From the NCBI RefSeq assembly GCF_009733595.1, contig NZ_WOFH01000001.1:434001-498000 (forward strand): a stretch of DNA of 64,000 nt, given 5' to 3'. The stretch is from Actinomadura litoris. GTDB taxonomy: Bacteria > Actinomycetota > Actinomycetes > Streptosporangiales > Streptosporangiaceae. Below the pieces are notes generated by a model. That model made no database searches and was not told where the DNA came from. It worked only from the letters and a program-made list of their open reading frames with translations. The translations under genes and the position numbers were made by a program. Numbering within the stretch: the stretch's first letter is position 1; each line of letters starts with the position of its first letter. Shown one piece after another: positions 43,100-51,106 of this stretch.

Positions 43100-45798
43100 C
43101 CACGGTCGTCGAGCACATTCAGAGCACGGATGAGGCGATCTGTCGGAACATCGACTCGCTGCCGGATCAGCGAGCTCTACTGTCCCAAAACCTCATTGCT
43201 CAGCTTCGGAACCTGGTCGAAGGCGTCGCCGTCCGTTTGCACGCGGGCACGGATGACGCTGAGTACAACTACGCGGCAATCGATCCAGGACTCAATTTCG
43301 TCAAGGCCAAGGCCAAGCTGAACTTCCTCGGGAAGTTCCACAAGCTCATTCAGATCAGTGCGTCGCACTACACGCTGGACGGGGATGCCTCCGAGCGCCT
43401 GATGCTCAAATACTACGAGTATCTCCTGCGCATCCGCACCCTGCTATGGGACAGCTTCGGGGTCGCCGTGCTGGCAAATTTGGAGTCCTTCCCAGTCGAT
43501 CTCGACCCGTCGCTGCGCGAGTACCACGAAAAGATCGCCGCCCGAATCGAGGCACTGCGTTCGGCAGGATCGGGCAGCGGAGCGCGGCACCGCTACTACA
43601 TCCATAAGACGCGCCCGTTCTTCGTTGGGGGACGCATCTACTACGAGGTCACCTTCTACCGAGCCGTCAACCAGGTCAGCAAGTTCGACCGCGTGATCGC
43701 GTTCACCGACATCGACATGACCGATAAGTACTCGGCCATCCTGACGCTTCAGCGTGACTCGATCGACGTCCTCGACCAGAGCATGCCGATCACGATCATC
43801 GGTGAATGGGAGGTGTCAATTCGGCCCTGCGAATTCAACAACTTCGCGCGCCTCCTGGGCATCACCACTAAGGTCCGGACCAATTCCTCCGAGTACAACT
43901 ACCTGATGCGGGGCCTCACAGTGGGCTCGGGCAGCCTGCTCGACCTTATCGACATGCCCGACGACAAGTACACGGCAACCAAGGCCGAGGGCACCGTCGG
44001 TGTCACCAAGGCGCAAATCTTCCCAGTACTGGACGAGGCGCGCCGCATCGTACGGTCAACTGCTCCGGGACACAATGTCATCCGCTACCTCATGCTTCGG
44101 ATGCACAACCAGGTTCTCAGGCCCCAGCACCACTTGGAGAACTGCGGCCGTCTTTCTGGGCTGAACTTGGTTTACGGCTGCATTCCTTTCGACCAGATGC
44201 CCTTCTGCACCTCGCTGCCGGGACACAACCCGCGCTACTGGGATCTCGTTGAGGCCCTTGACATGACCGGGCGAAATCACGAGTTGCTCGCTCGGCGAGT
44301 GCGGAACAACGTCGACCGCCACGGAATGCTCTACACATCCGCCGCCGATCTCGAGGAGTTCGGTGACGTCGACAAGTTGATCGCTACTTACAACGGCTTG
44401 CTCTATTACAAGCACACCGGGCGCCGACTGGTGCAGGACAAGGGCCAAGTTTTCATCCGTGGGTACGAGGACGACACTGTCGCCATCGTCAAGAAGCTAC
44501 AGGAGTATGCCTCGTCCGGGATCGACGGCTACACGGTAACCGTCGAGCGCTGGCTGGATGAGGCGCCTCGCGGCATCGACGACGAGGCCAAGAGAGACGC
44601 GCTCAAGCGCCTGTTCAGTCAGTCGAAGGTGGCCCTGGTCTACGGCGCGGCCGGCACAGGCAAGTCAACGATGGTCGATCACATCGCGAACTACTTCAAC
44701 GACAAGGCCAAGCTCTTCCTGGCTCACACCAACCCGGCGATCGACAACCTTAAGCGCAGGGTTACCGCTCAGGGCTCGACCTTCCGGACGATCAGTAGCC
44801 AGACCTACCAGCCCACCTTGGATCTGGAGTACGACCTTCTGGTCATCGACGAGTGCAGCATCGTCAGTAACGCTGACCTGCTCAAGGTGCTGGAGAATAC
44901 GTCCTTCAAGTTGCTTGTCCTGGTGGGCGACGTCTACCAGATCCAGTCGATCCAGTTCGGCAACTGGTTCAGCATCATCCGTTCATTCATTCCAAGCACT
45001 TCGGTGTTCGAGCTGACGACGCCGTTCCGAACCACCAGCGAGTCACTCTTGGGCTTCTGGGGCAAGGTGCGCAACCTCGAGGACGATATCGCCGAGGCCA
45101 TCGCCCGCAACGGCTACTCCACCGTGCTCGACAAGTCTCTGTTCGAGGCTCAGCGCCAGGATGAGATCATCCTGTGCCTGAATTACGACGGGCTGTACGG
45201 CATCAACAACGTCAACCGCTTCCTTCAGAGCGGCAACCCGAACCCGGCCACGACCTGGCGTGTCTCCACCTACAAGGTCGACGATCCTGTCCTGTTTCAC
45301 GAGACCGAGCGGTTCCGGCCCGTGATCTACAACAACCTGAAAGGCCGGATCGTCGACATCGCGGCCGCCCCGGGACATATCCGGTTCGATGTCGAGCTGG
45401 ATCGGCCACTCACCGAGATCGACGTCGGCGGCGGGGAGCTGGAGCGGGTGGGAGGCTCGACCGTGCGCTTCTCCGTCTACGACCACGACATCAGCGATGA
45501 GGACGACGATTCAGTCAATACCTCCGTGCCGTTCCAGGTCGCCTACGCTGTCTCAATCCACAAGGCGCAAGGCCTTGAGTACGACTCCGTCAAGATCGTC
45601 ATTACGGATGCCAACGAGGACGACATCACACACAGCATCTTCTACACGGCCGTCACTCGGGCGCGGGAGAGCCTTAAGATATTCTGGACACCAGAGACCC
45701 AGCAGTCTGTGCTGAAGAGTCTTCAGCGAGGCACGAGCCGGAAGGACGTCGCGCTTCTGTCGAGCCGCCGTGCACTTAGGCATCATCTCAATCGGTGA
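43096..45798 (+). CDS. RecD-like SF1 helicase with large unknown N-terminal region
   Basis: A 900-residue protein from ATG 43096 with AGGTGAAGG upstream. Residues 1-500 match no family I recognise (motifs include RHRYYIHKTRPFFVGGRIYY and FCTSLPGHNPRYWDLVE). The C-terminal 400 residues are a superfamily 1 helicase: Walker A VYGAAGTGKSTMVDH (about 515), Walker B LLVIDECSIVSN (about 583), LVGDVYQIQSI (motif III), VSIHKAQGLEYDSV (motif V, about 820) and FYTAVTRARESL (motif VI, about 850). The setting beside DUF262 and type I R-M genes suggests a role in phage defence, which is inference. Confidence 0.75.
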   Translation: MTTVVEHIQSTDEAICRNIDSLPDQRALLSQNLIAQLRNLVEGVAVRLHAGTDDAEYNYAAIDPGLNFVKAKAKLNFLGKFHKLIQISASHYTLDGDASERLMLKYYEYLLRIRTLLWDSFGVAVLANLESFPVDLDPSLREYHEKIAARIEALRSAGSGSGARHRYYIHKTRPFFVGGRIYYEVTFYRAVNQVSKFDRVIAFTDIDMTDKYSAILTLQRDSIDVLDQSMPITIIGEWEVSIRPCEFNNFARLLGITTKVRTNSSEYNYLMRGLTVGSGSLLDLIDMPDDKYTATKAEGTVGVTKAQIFPVLDEARRIVRSTAPGHNVIRYLMLRMHNQVLRPQHHLENCGRLSGLNLVYGCIPFDQMPFCTSLPGHNPRYWDLVEALDMTGRNHELLARRVRNNVDRHGMLYTSAADLEEFGDVDKLIATYNGLLYYKHTGRRLVQDKGQVFIRGYEDDTVAIVKKLQEYASSGIDGYTVTVERWLDEAPRGIDDEAKRDALKRLFSQSKVALVYGAAGTGKSTMVDHIANYFNDKAKLFLAHTNPAIDNLKRRVTAQGSTFRTISSQTYQPTLDLEYDLLVIDECSIVSNADLLKVLENTSFKLLVLVGDVYQIQSIQFGNWFSIIRSFIPSTSVFELTTPFRTTSESLLGFWGKVRNLEDDIAEAIARNGYSTVLDKSLFEAQRQDEIILCLNYDGLYGINNVNRFLQSGNPNPATTWRVSTYKVDDPVLFHETERFRPVIYNNLKGRIVDIAAAPGHIRFDVELDRPLTEIDVGGGELERVGGSTVRFSVYDHDISDEDDDSVNTSVPFQVAYAVSIHKAQGLEYDSVKIVITDANEDDITHSIFYTAVTRARESLKIFWTPETQQSVLKSLQRGTSRKDVALLSSRRALRHHLNR

Positions 45799-45837
45799 GT
45801 TGGCGGTGGTCTGCTGGCCGTGGCGATGGTCGAATGA

Positions 45838-46240
45838 ATGGTTTCCGAGGAACTGCGGGAGCTGTTCCAGCGGGTGGTGCCGCCCGCTCCGAGGCGGCCG
45901 CGGGGCGGTGGTCGGCGGCGGCATGGGGGTCGGGCGGTGCTGGCCGCGATTACCTTTGCGGCGACCACCGGCTGTACCTGGCAGCAACTGCCGCCGGGTT
46001 TGGACCGTTGGGGGCGACGGTGCATCGTCGTGCTACCGACTGGGCGCAGGCCCCAATGCTCCGGATGGTGCCCGATGAACTGAGAGCACGCGGTGAGCTG
46101 GACTGGTCGCGGTACGCGATCGATTTGGTCGGCGTCAGCGCTGCCAGAAGGGGAGACGACGGGCCCGAGCCCTGTAGATCAGGGCAAGCGCGAGTCGAAA
46201 GGCTACGCCTACGCTGACCTGCGGCACTGGCTGCACGGCC
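45838..46240 (+). pseudogene. IS5-family transposase remnant
   Basis: The frame begins MVSEELRELFQRVVPP and LAAITFAATTGCTWQQLPPG, then shifts to ATVHRRATDWAQA and RGELDWSRYAID, and shifts again to GPSPVDQGKRESK joined to YADLRHWLHGRSI. About a third of the DDE domain is deleted. It lies 40 bases after the helicase gene on the same strand and has no detectable intact ends. Confidence 0.7.
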
Positions 46241-46389
46241 GCAGTATACGAGAGCGCTGGTCTCTAGTCCGCAGGTTGTGTATCAAGCTCGCAGGGCCCA
46301 GTGCTCCGCGTGCGCTGTGGCTTGTGCCAGTCCTGTCACTCCAGCGTGCGGGGTCACGTGATCGTGAAGCGGGATGGGATGGTTAGGCG

Positions 46390-46720
46390 GGCGTTGGGTG
46401 GGGTGGGGGGTGGAGCCGGTCTGCGGCGGGCCCCGTAGGGGGTACCACGCGGACCGGCGCGCGTGTCCATGGCGCCGCCGTCGATCACCGCACATGCCGC
46501 GTCGTGCCGGGTGCCCGCGATCTCGGACGTGATGGTGACTTCACACTCCACGAGATCGGCCGTCCGGTCGTACCGCATGCGTAGCCTGAACACATCCAGC
46601 AGTTCGGGACAGGGCCGCTCGGGCGCCGCATTCCGCACTTCCCGTGGCTTGGTCCGGGTGGCTTCCAGGTCGGCAGCGATCTGAGCGGCGGGCGGGTCTA
46701 CGCGAGACGGGCGCTCTGGT
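46390..46720 (-). pseudogene. Possible C-terminal remnant of a large serine recombinase
   Basis: On the minus strand, IAADLEATRTKPREVRNAAP and LLDVFRLRMRYDRTADLVEC resemble the coiled-coil end and final beta-strand region of actinobacterial large serine recombinases (LfeaFrlevrYDr). The match is weak and based on pattern only. Around it, from 46242 to 47063, I see no other gene. Confidence 0.28.
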
Positions 46721-47063
46721 TGATCGTCCGGACGGCTGTTCAGAGGTTCGAGATCGCGGACTCCGCCGCCTCTCGGGGTCACCGGTCCGCTCGGCCGCGA
46801 GCCGGCGCAGGTGACGCGGACGCCCCGGTCCTTCACTGGTTCGGCTCGTTGGTGCACCCGGGTACGGACTGTCGATCCTTACACAGGACAACCTGCCACC
46901 GCCGCGCGTCCTCGATCGAAGCAAGTGAGTAGGCCCAGGCAGCGCCTGCCCCAGGAGCGGGGCGGTGGGGCCGCGGAGCGGGCACGCGCACATTGCAGCG
47001 TCTTCTAATGGATGGAGCACCGCCAAGCGTTTGACATCCACGGAAGAGCCTGCCTAGGATTCT

Positions 47064-47088
47064 AATGGATACTAGACGTGTATCCGTT
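47064..47088. promoter_or_regulatory. TetR-type inverted repeat operator candidate
   Basis: AATGGATAC and GTATCCGTT are separated by 7 bases, a nearly perfect 9-bp inverted repeat. It sits about 20 bases upstream of the AhpD-like remnant, the normal place for a TetR-family operator. No TetR gene is visible next to it. Confidence 0.5.
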
Positions 47089-47109
47089 AGGTGTGCTGAG
47101 GAGCTCCAC

Positions 47110-47285
47110 GTGACCACCTCGATCGCGCGACCGCCACAGGTGCCGCGAAGGAGCTGCTCGACCCGGTCCACGAGGCCCTCGGCACGACTCCGAACATGTC
47201 CAGGGCGATGGTGAACGGCCCGGCTCCACATCCGCGCCGCCCCGGGCGCCCCTCCACCCGGTACCCGTGGGCGCAGTCGTGTTGA
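47110..47285 (+). pseudogene. Remnant of a carboxymuconolactone-decarboxylase/AhpD-like gene
   Basis: GTG 47110 opens MTTSIARP, and after a frame change the sequence continues [19 protein letters not shown] and [14 protein letters not shown]. These match the N-terminal end of AhpD-like CMD proteins (tGkAKeLLdavqakLGmtPNmmRamAnsPa). The catalytic CxxC part is lost. The operator-like repeat at 47064 probably once controlled this gene. Confidence 0.5.
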
Positions 47286-47413
47286 TCGAGTATTCGATCC
47301 GTGCCGCGTCCGGTTCAGCGGACGACTCCGTCGGCTTCCACCTGGTTGCCGCGGTCACGGGCCCACCCGCCTCGCCCCCGGCCGCCATAGCCCGCAATCG
47401 GAAGGAACCCTTC

Positions 47414-47875
47414 ATGCCCGAGTCCCGCCCGCCGTTCCCGCCCTTCGATGAGGAAACGGCCCTGCAAAAGGTCCAGGCCGCAGAAGACGCCTGGAACACG
47501 CGTGACCCGCACCGCGTCTCCCTGGCGTACACGCCCGACTCCGTGTGGCGCAACCGAGACAGCTTCGTCACCGGTCGCGAGGCGATCGTGGAATTCCTCG
47601 CCGCCAAGTGGGAACGCGAGCAGGACTACGCGCTGCGCAAGAGCCTGTGGGGCTTTCGCGGCAACCGGATCGCCGTCCGCTTCCAGTACGAGTGGCACGA
47701 CCACGAGGGCCAATGGTGGCGCAGCTACGGCAACGAACTGTGGGAGTTCACCGACGGGGGCCTGATGTCGCGCCGGGAGGCGAGCATCAACGACCTGGCG
47801 ATCAGCGAGGCGGAGCGCCGAATCGTCGGCCCACGTCCGGCCCATGAGCACGGAGTCGACATTCCGATTCGGTAG
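47414..47875 (+). CDS. NTF2-like protein (DUF1348 type)
   Basis: A 153-residue protein from ATG 47414 after GGAAGGAAC. The sequence [20 protein letters not shown], followed by [20 protein letters not shown] and [20 protein letters not shown], is characteristic of the DUF1348 branch of the NTF2-like (SnoaL) superfamily. These are small cone-shaped proteins with a deep pocket, some of them enzymes; this branch has no firm function. It follows the AhpD remnant and the TetR-type site, so it may belong to the same former operon. Confidence 0.85.
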   Translation: MPESRPPFPPFDEETALQKVQAAEDAWNTRDPHRVSLAYTPDSVWRNRDSFVTGREAIVEFLAAKWEREQDYALRKSLWGFRGNRIAVRFQYEWHDHEGQWWRSYGNELWEFTDGGLMSRREASINDLAISEAERRIVGPRPAHEHGVDIPIR

Positions 47876-48263
47876 CTTGGCGGCCTGCGCGCAACGTGTC
47901 GGGCCCGCGTTCCGAGCCGCGGCAGTGCGCGGCTGTGGGCGTGGAACGGCCAGTACTCGCCGGTGTGCGGGCATCACCTCGGGGCCACGACGTCCGGGCT
48001 GATCGTGATCACTCCGGGCGTCGAGGGCAAGTGGTGCGGCCCGGGCGGTCCGGTGGAAAGCTCCCATTGTTCTGCTGCCACGGGGCGATGCCTACGCCGC
48101 CATCCCTGCGCGGCGCAAACTTTCGGTCGGCGTCCGAGCGGGCCACGGCATCGATGATCAGGAACCGTCCTGCCATTCGCAGCCTAAGAGCGCACACTAA
48201 TGCGAAGCAAGCCTTGATACATCAGGGGTTCCGGGCCGCGCCGGGAGCCGAGCACGAGGAGCC
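47876..48263. other. Gap with no recognised gene
   Basis: About 390 bases lie between the NTF2-like gene and the CGNR gene. Several frames are open for 60-120 codons, as expected from high GC, but none shows a family motif or good ribosome site. Confidence 0.4.
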
Positions 48264-48848
48264 ATGACGATCGACGACGTGCCCGACCTGTATCCCTCCG
48301 AGCCAACGCCGGTGCGCCTGATGAACACGATCTGGGCGGGCGCGGGCGGAGTGCACGACGCTCTGTCCACGGTCGGGCAACTGGAACGCTGGGCGCGGCA
48401 ATGCGGGATCCCGTCCACCGGCCCACTCGGCGAGGACGACCTGCTCCTGGCCCGGGCACTCCGCGATGCCCTGCGCCGCCTCGCCGCGACCGTGGTGGAC
48501 GACGAACGTCCCGCCGCCGTGGACACGGGCCTGTCGGTCGACCGCGCCCTGGAGAACCTGAACGGCTTCACCGCGTCCTGCGTCCCCGAACTGAGACGGG
48601 AGGGCGAGCGGGGGTTCCGCCGCGACTGGCGGTTCAGCGTCCACGGGTTCGAACGCGAACTCGTCGGCCTGGCTCTCCAGGCCGACGAGTTGCTGTCCGA
48701 GCGACCGGAGATCCGGCTCGGCGCCTGCTACGGACCCGGCTGCGTGCTCTACTACCACCGTTCGCGCTCACGACGCGGTTGGTGCTCGCCGGGCTGCGGC
48801 AACCGGGCCAGGGTCGCGCGCCACTACCGCCGTCACGCGAGCCCCTGA
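48264..48848 (+). CDS. CGNR zinc-finger protein (ABATE domain)
   Basis: A 194-residue protein from ATG 48264. The N-terminal ABATE-like domain (about residues 15-140) has VRLMNTIWAGAGGVHDALST and a helical middle. The C-terminal CGNR zinc finger reads RLGACYGPGCVLYYHRSRSR followed by WCSPGCGNRARVARHY, with all four cysteines in place. These are presumed DNA-binding stress regulators of actinomycetes. It converges on the MFS gene at 48876, 27 bases away, and may regulate neighbours. Confidence 0.85.
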   Translation: MTIDDVPDLYPSEPTPVRLMNTIWAGAGGVHDALSTVGQLERWARQCGIPSTGPLGEDDLLLARALRDALRRLAATVVDDERPAAVDTGLSVDRALENLNGFTASCVPELRREGERGFRRDWRFSVHGFERELVGLALQADELLSERPEIRLGACYGPGCVLYYHRSRSRRGWCSPGCGNRARVARHYRRHASP

Positions 48849-48875
48849 ACCGGCGGGCCGGCGGTCGGGACGAGG

Positions 48876-50327
48876 TCAGCGGAGGGCGGGCGAGGACTCC
48901 TCGGTGGTGCGGGTGGGGGACGGGGCGGCGCGGCGGGGAAGGGCCAGGGCGGCGAGGATGCCGACCAGGGTGAAGCCGGCCGCGATGTAGACCGCGTCGC
49001 GCAGTCCGCCGGCCGTGGCCGTGCGCAACGCCTCGCCGGTCAGGTCGCCGAGACCGGAGGTGGAGACCCCGACCAGGACGGCCAGGCCGATGCTCGTCCC
49101 GATCTGCATGGCGGTGTTGGCCATGCCCCCGGCGGCGCCCTGGTCCTCGTCGGCGACCCCGGTTCCGGAGGCGCCGAACATGGTCGGGTAGATGGAGCCC
49201 ATGCCCAGCCCGTAGACGATCAGGCCCGCGAGGATCGTCCAGTACGAGCCGTCGGCGAGCATCCCGGCGGCCATCAGAGCGCCGCCCCCGGAGCCGAGCA
49301 GCAGCGCGATGACCAGGGTCGGCCGGGCGCCGATGCGGATGATCAGCCGCTCGGCGACGAAGTTGGCGATCCCGATCACCACCGAGAGGCTCAGGAAGGC
49401 CAGCCCGCCCTGGAGCGCCGAGTAGCCGAGCACGCCCTGGAGGTACAGGCTGAGGAAGTAGACGAGGTTCTGCATCGAGATGCCGAAGGTGAGGATCACC
49501 AGCAGGGCGGCGCGGACGTTGGGGTTGCCGAACAGCCGCAGCGGCATCAGCGGGTTCTCGGTGCGTGCCTCGACGATGACGAAGGCGGTCAGCAGCGCCA
49601 CCGCGAGGACGGCGGACGCGGCGACCCGCGGCGCGGTCCAGCCGACCTCCGGGCCCTGCGCGATGGCGAACACCAGCAGGGTCAGCCCGGCCGTTCCGGT
49701 CAGGGCGCCCGGGATGTCGAAGCCGCGTCCCCGCGCACGCGGGCCGTCCGGGGAGAGGAGGACGTACGCGCCCACGGTGCCCGCCACGACCAGCGGCACG
49801 TTCACCAGGAACACCGCCGCCCAGCCGAACGCGTAGGTCAGGACGCCGCCGAGCAGCGCGCCCAGGCTCAGCCCGCCCGCACCGGCCATGGCCCATACGG
49901 CCAGCGCCCGGACGCGGTCGGGGCCTTCGGCGAACCTGGTGGTGACCAGCGAGAGCGTGGCGGGGAACAGCACCGCCCCGCCGACCCCCTGGACGGCCCG
50001 CGCGGCGATCAGCAGCGCGGGCGACGCCGCCAGCCCGCCCAGCAGCGACGCGCCGCCGAACAGCAGCATTCCGAGGACGAACATGCGGCGGCGGCCCAGC
50101 AGATCGGCCGAGCGGCCGCCCAGCAGCAGGAACCCGCCGAAGAAGACGGCGTAGGCGCTGACCACCCACTGGGTGGCGTGGCCGGACAGGCCGACGTCCC
50201 GCGCGATGTCGGGCAGCGCCACGTACACGATGGTGAAGTCGAGCGAGGTGATCAGGCTGGAGAAGGCCAGCAGGCCGAGGACCAGGCGCGGCCCGCCGCC
50301 GGTGGCGGTCTTCTCTCGGGGCTTCAT
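48876..50327 (-). CDS. MFS drug/proton antiporter (DHA2, 14-TM type)
   Basis: A 483-residue transporter. ATG 50327 on the minus strand follows AAGGAG; GTG 50342 is an alternative. Landmarks are LDFTIVYVALPDIARDVGLS in the first helix (DHA2 motif D1), GRRRMFVLGMLLFGG (motif A) and RAVQGVGGAVLFPATLSLV (motif B), with about 14 hydrophobic segments. Such proteins export drugs and dyes with proton exchange. It is co-directional with and 37 bases downstream of the FMN reductase gene, so both are probably one transcript. Confidence 0.88.
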   Translation of the reverse strand: MKPREKTATGGGPRLVLGLLAFSSLITSLDFTIVYVALPDIARDVGLSGHATQWVVSAYAVFFGGFLLLGGRSADLLGRRRMFVLGMLLFGGASLLGGLAASPALLIAARAVQGVGGAVLFPATLSLVTTRFAEGPDRVRALAVWAMAGAGGLSLGALLGGVLTYAFGWAAVFLVNVPLVVAGTVGAYVLLSPDGPRARGRGFDIPGALTGTAGLTLLVFAIAQGPEVGWTAPRVAASAVLAVALLTAFVIVEARTENPLMPLRLFGNPNVRAALLVILTFGISMQNLVYFLSLYLQGVLGYSALQGGLAFLSLSVVIGIANFVAERLIIRIGARPTLVIALLLGSGGGALMAAGMLADGSYWTILAGLIVYGLGMGSIYPTMFGASGTGVADEDQGAAGGMANTAMQIGTSIGLAVLVGVSTSGLGDLTGEALRTATAGGLRDAVYIAAGFTLVGILAALALPRRAAPSPTRTTEESSPALR

Positions 50328-50364
50328 GACGGGCTCCTTCACAGCGTCGGGATCAAGGCTTCGG

Positions 50365-50955
50365 TCAGGCCGCGTAGGGACGTTCGGCGCGGGCGTCGCG
50401 CAGGGCGCGCGCCCACCAGGTCAGCTGGCCGATCAGGCTCTCGGCCGCCGCGCCGCAGCCGGCGGCGTCGATCGGCCGGCCATGGTCGTCGAACCTGTCC
50501 CGGCAGAAGTGGAAGCTGACCGTGTCGTGGACGGTGACGGCGTGGAGCTCGACGAAGACCTGCCGGAGGTGCTCCACGGCGCGCAGGCCGCCGGATGCCC
50601 CGCCGTAGGAGACGAAGCCGACCGGCTTGGCCCGCCATTCGTCCACGAACCAGTCGATGGCCGTCTTGAGCGGGGCGGGGAAGCTGCGGTTGTACTCGGG
50701 TGTCACGACCACGAACGCGTCGGCCCGGGCCAGCCGTCCGCCCAGCTCGCGGACCGGCGCGGGCGCGCCGGCGGCGCCCGGCTGGGCGGGGAGGACCTCG
50801 GGGAGGACGGCCTCGGCCAGGTCGACGACGTCGAGGGCGAGGCCGGGATGCCGGCCGGCCTCAGCGGCGAACCACCCGGCGACCGTGGGGCCGAATCGGC
50901 CGTGCCGCGTGCTGCCGACGATGATGACGATGTTCAGCGGTCCTGACGCGGTCAT
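50365..50955 (-). CDS. NADPH-dependent FMN reductase family protein
   Basis: A 196-residue protein; ATG 50955 on the minus strand follows GGGAG. It begins with IVIIVGSTRHGRFGPTVAGW, the flavodoxin-like FMN phosphate loop, and has VVVTPEYNRSFPAPLKTAID, the signature of the NAD(P)H-dependent FMN reductase/quinone reductase family. It likely reduces quinones or flavins in the cytoplasm. It leads an operon with the MFS transporter and is divergent from the AfsR-like regulator, which may control both. Confidence 0.88.
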   Translation of the reverse strand: MTASGPLNIVIIVGSTRHGRFGPTVAGWFAAEAGRHPGLALDVVDLAEAVLPEVLPAQPGAAGAPAPVRELGGRLARADAFVVVTPEYNRSFPAPLKTAIDWFVDEWRAKPVGFVSYGGASGGLRAVEHLRQVFVELHAVTVHDTVSFHFCRDRFDDHGRPIDAAGCGAAAESLIGQLTWWARALRDARAERPYAA

Positions 50956-51106
50956 CGCGCGCTCCCTTCGAATCTCCGTCCTGCGCGGTTCGGTGGGTCG
51001 AGCCTGCCGACGGGCGCTTATCCGGCGCCTACCGCGCGCTTTCACGCGCCCGCAAGTGGAGGGCGACCGGACCGATCTCGGAGAAGGCGCCCGTTATCGT
51101 GGGGAC

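Noticed and set aside
48634..50169. Long second minus-strand frame through the MFS gene
   Set aside because: It is a shifted reading of the MFS gene, with Arg/Gly-rich low-complexity sequence and no membrane segments.
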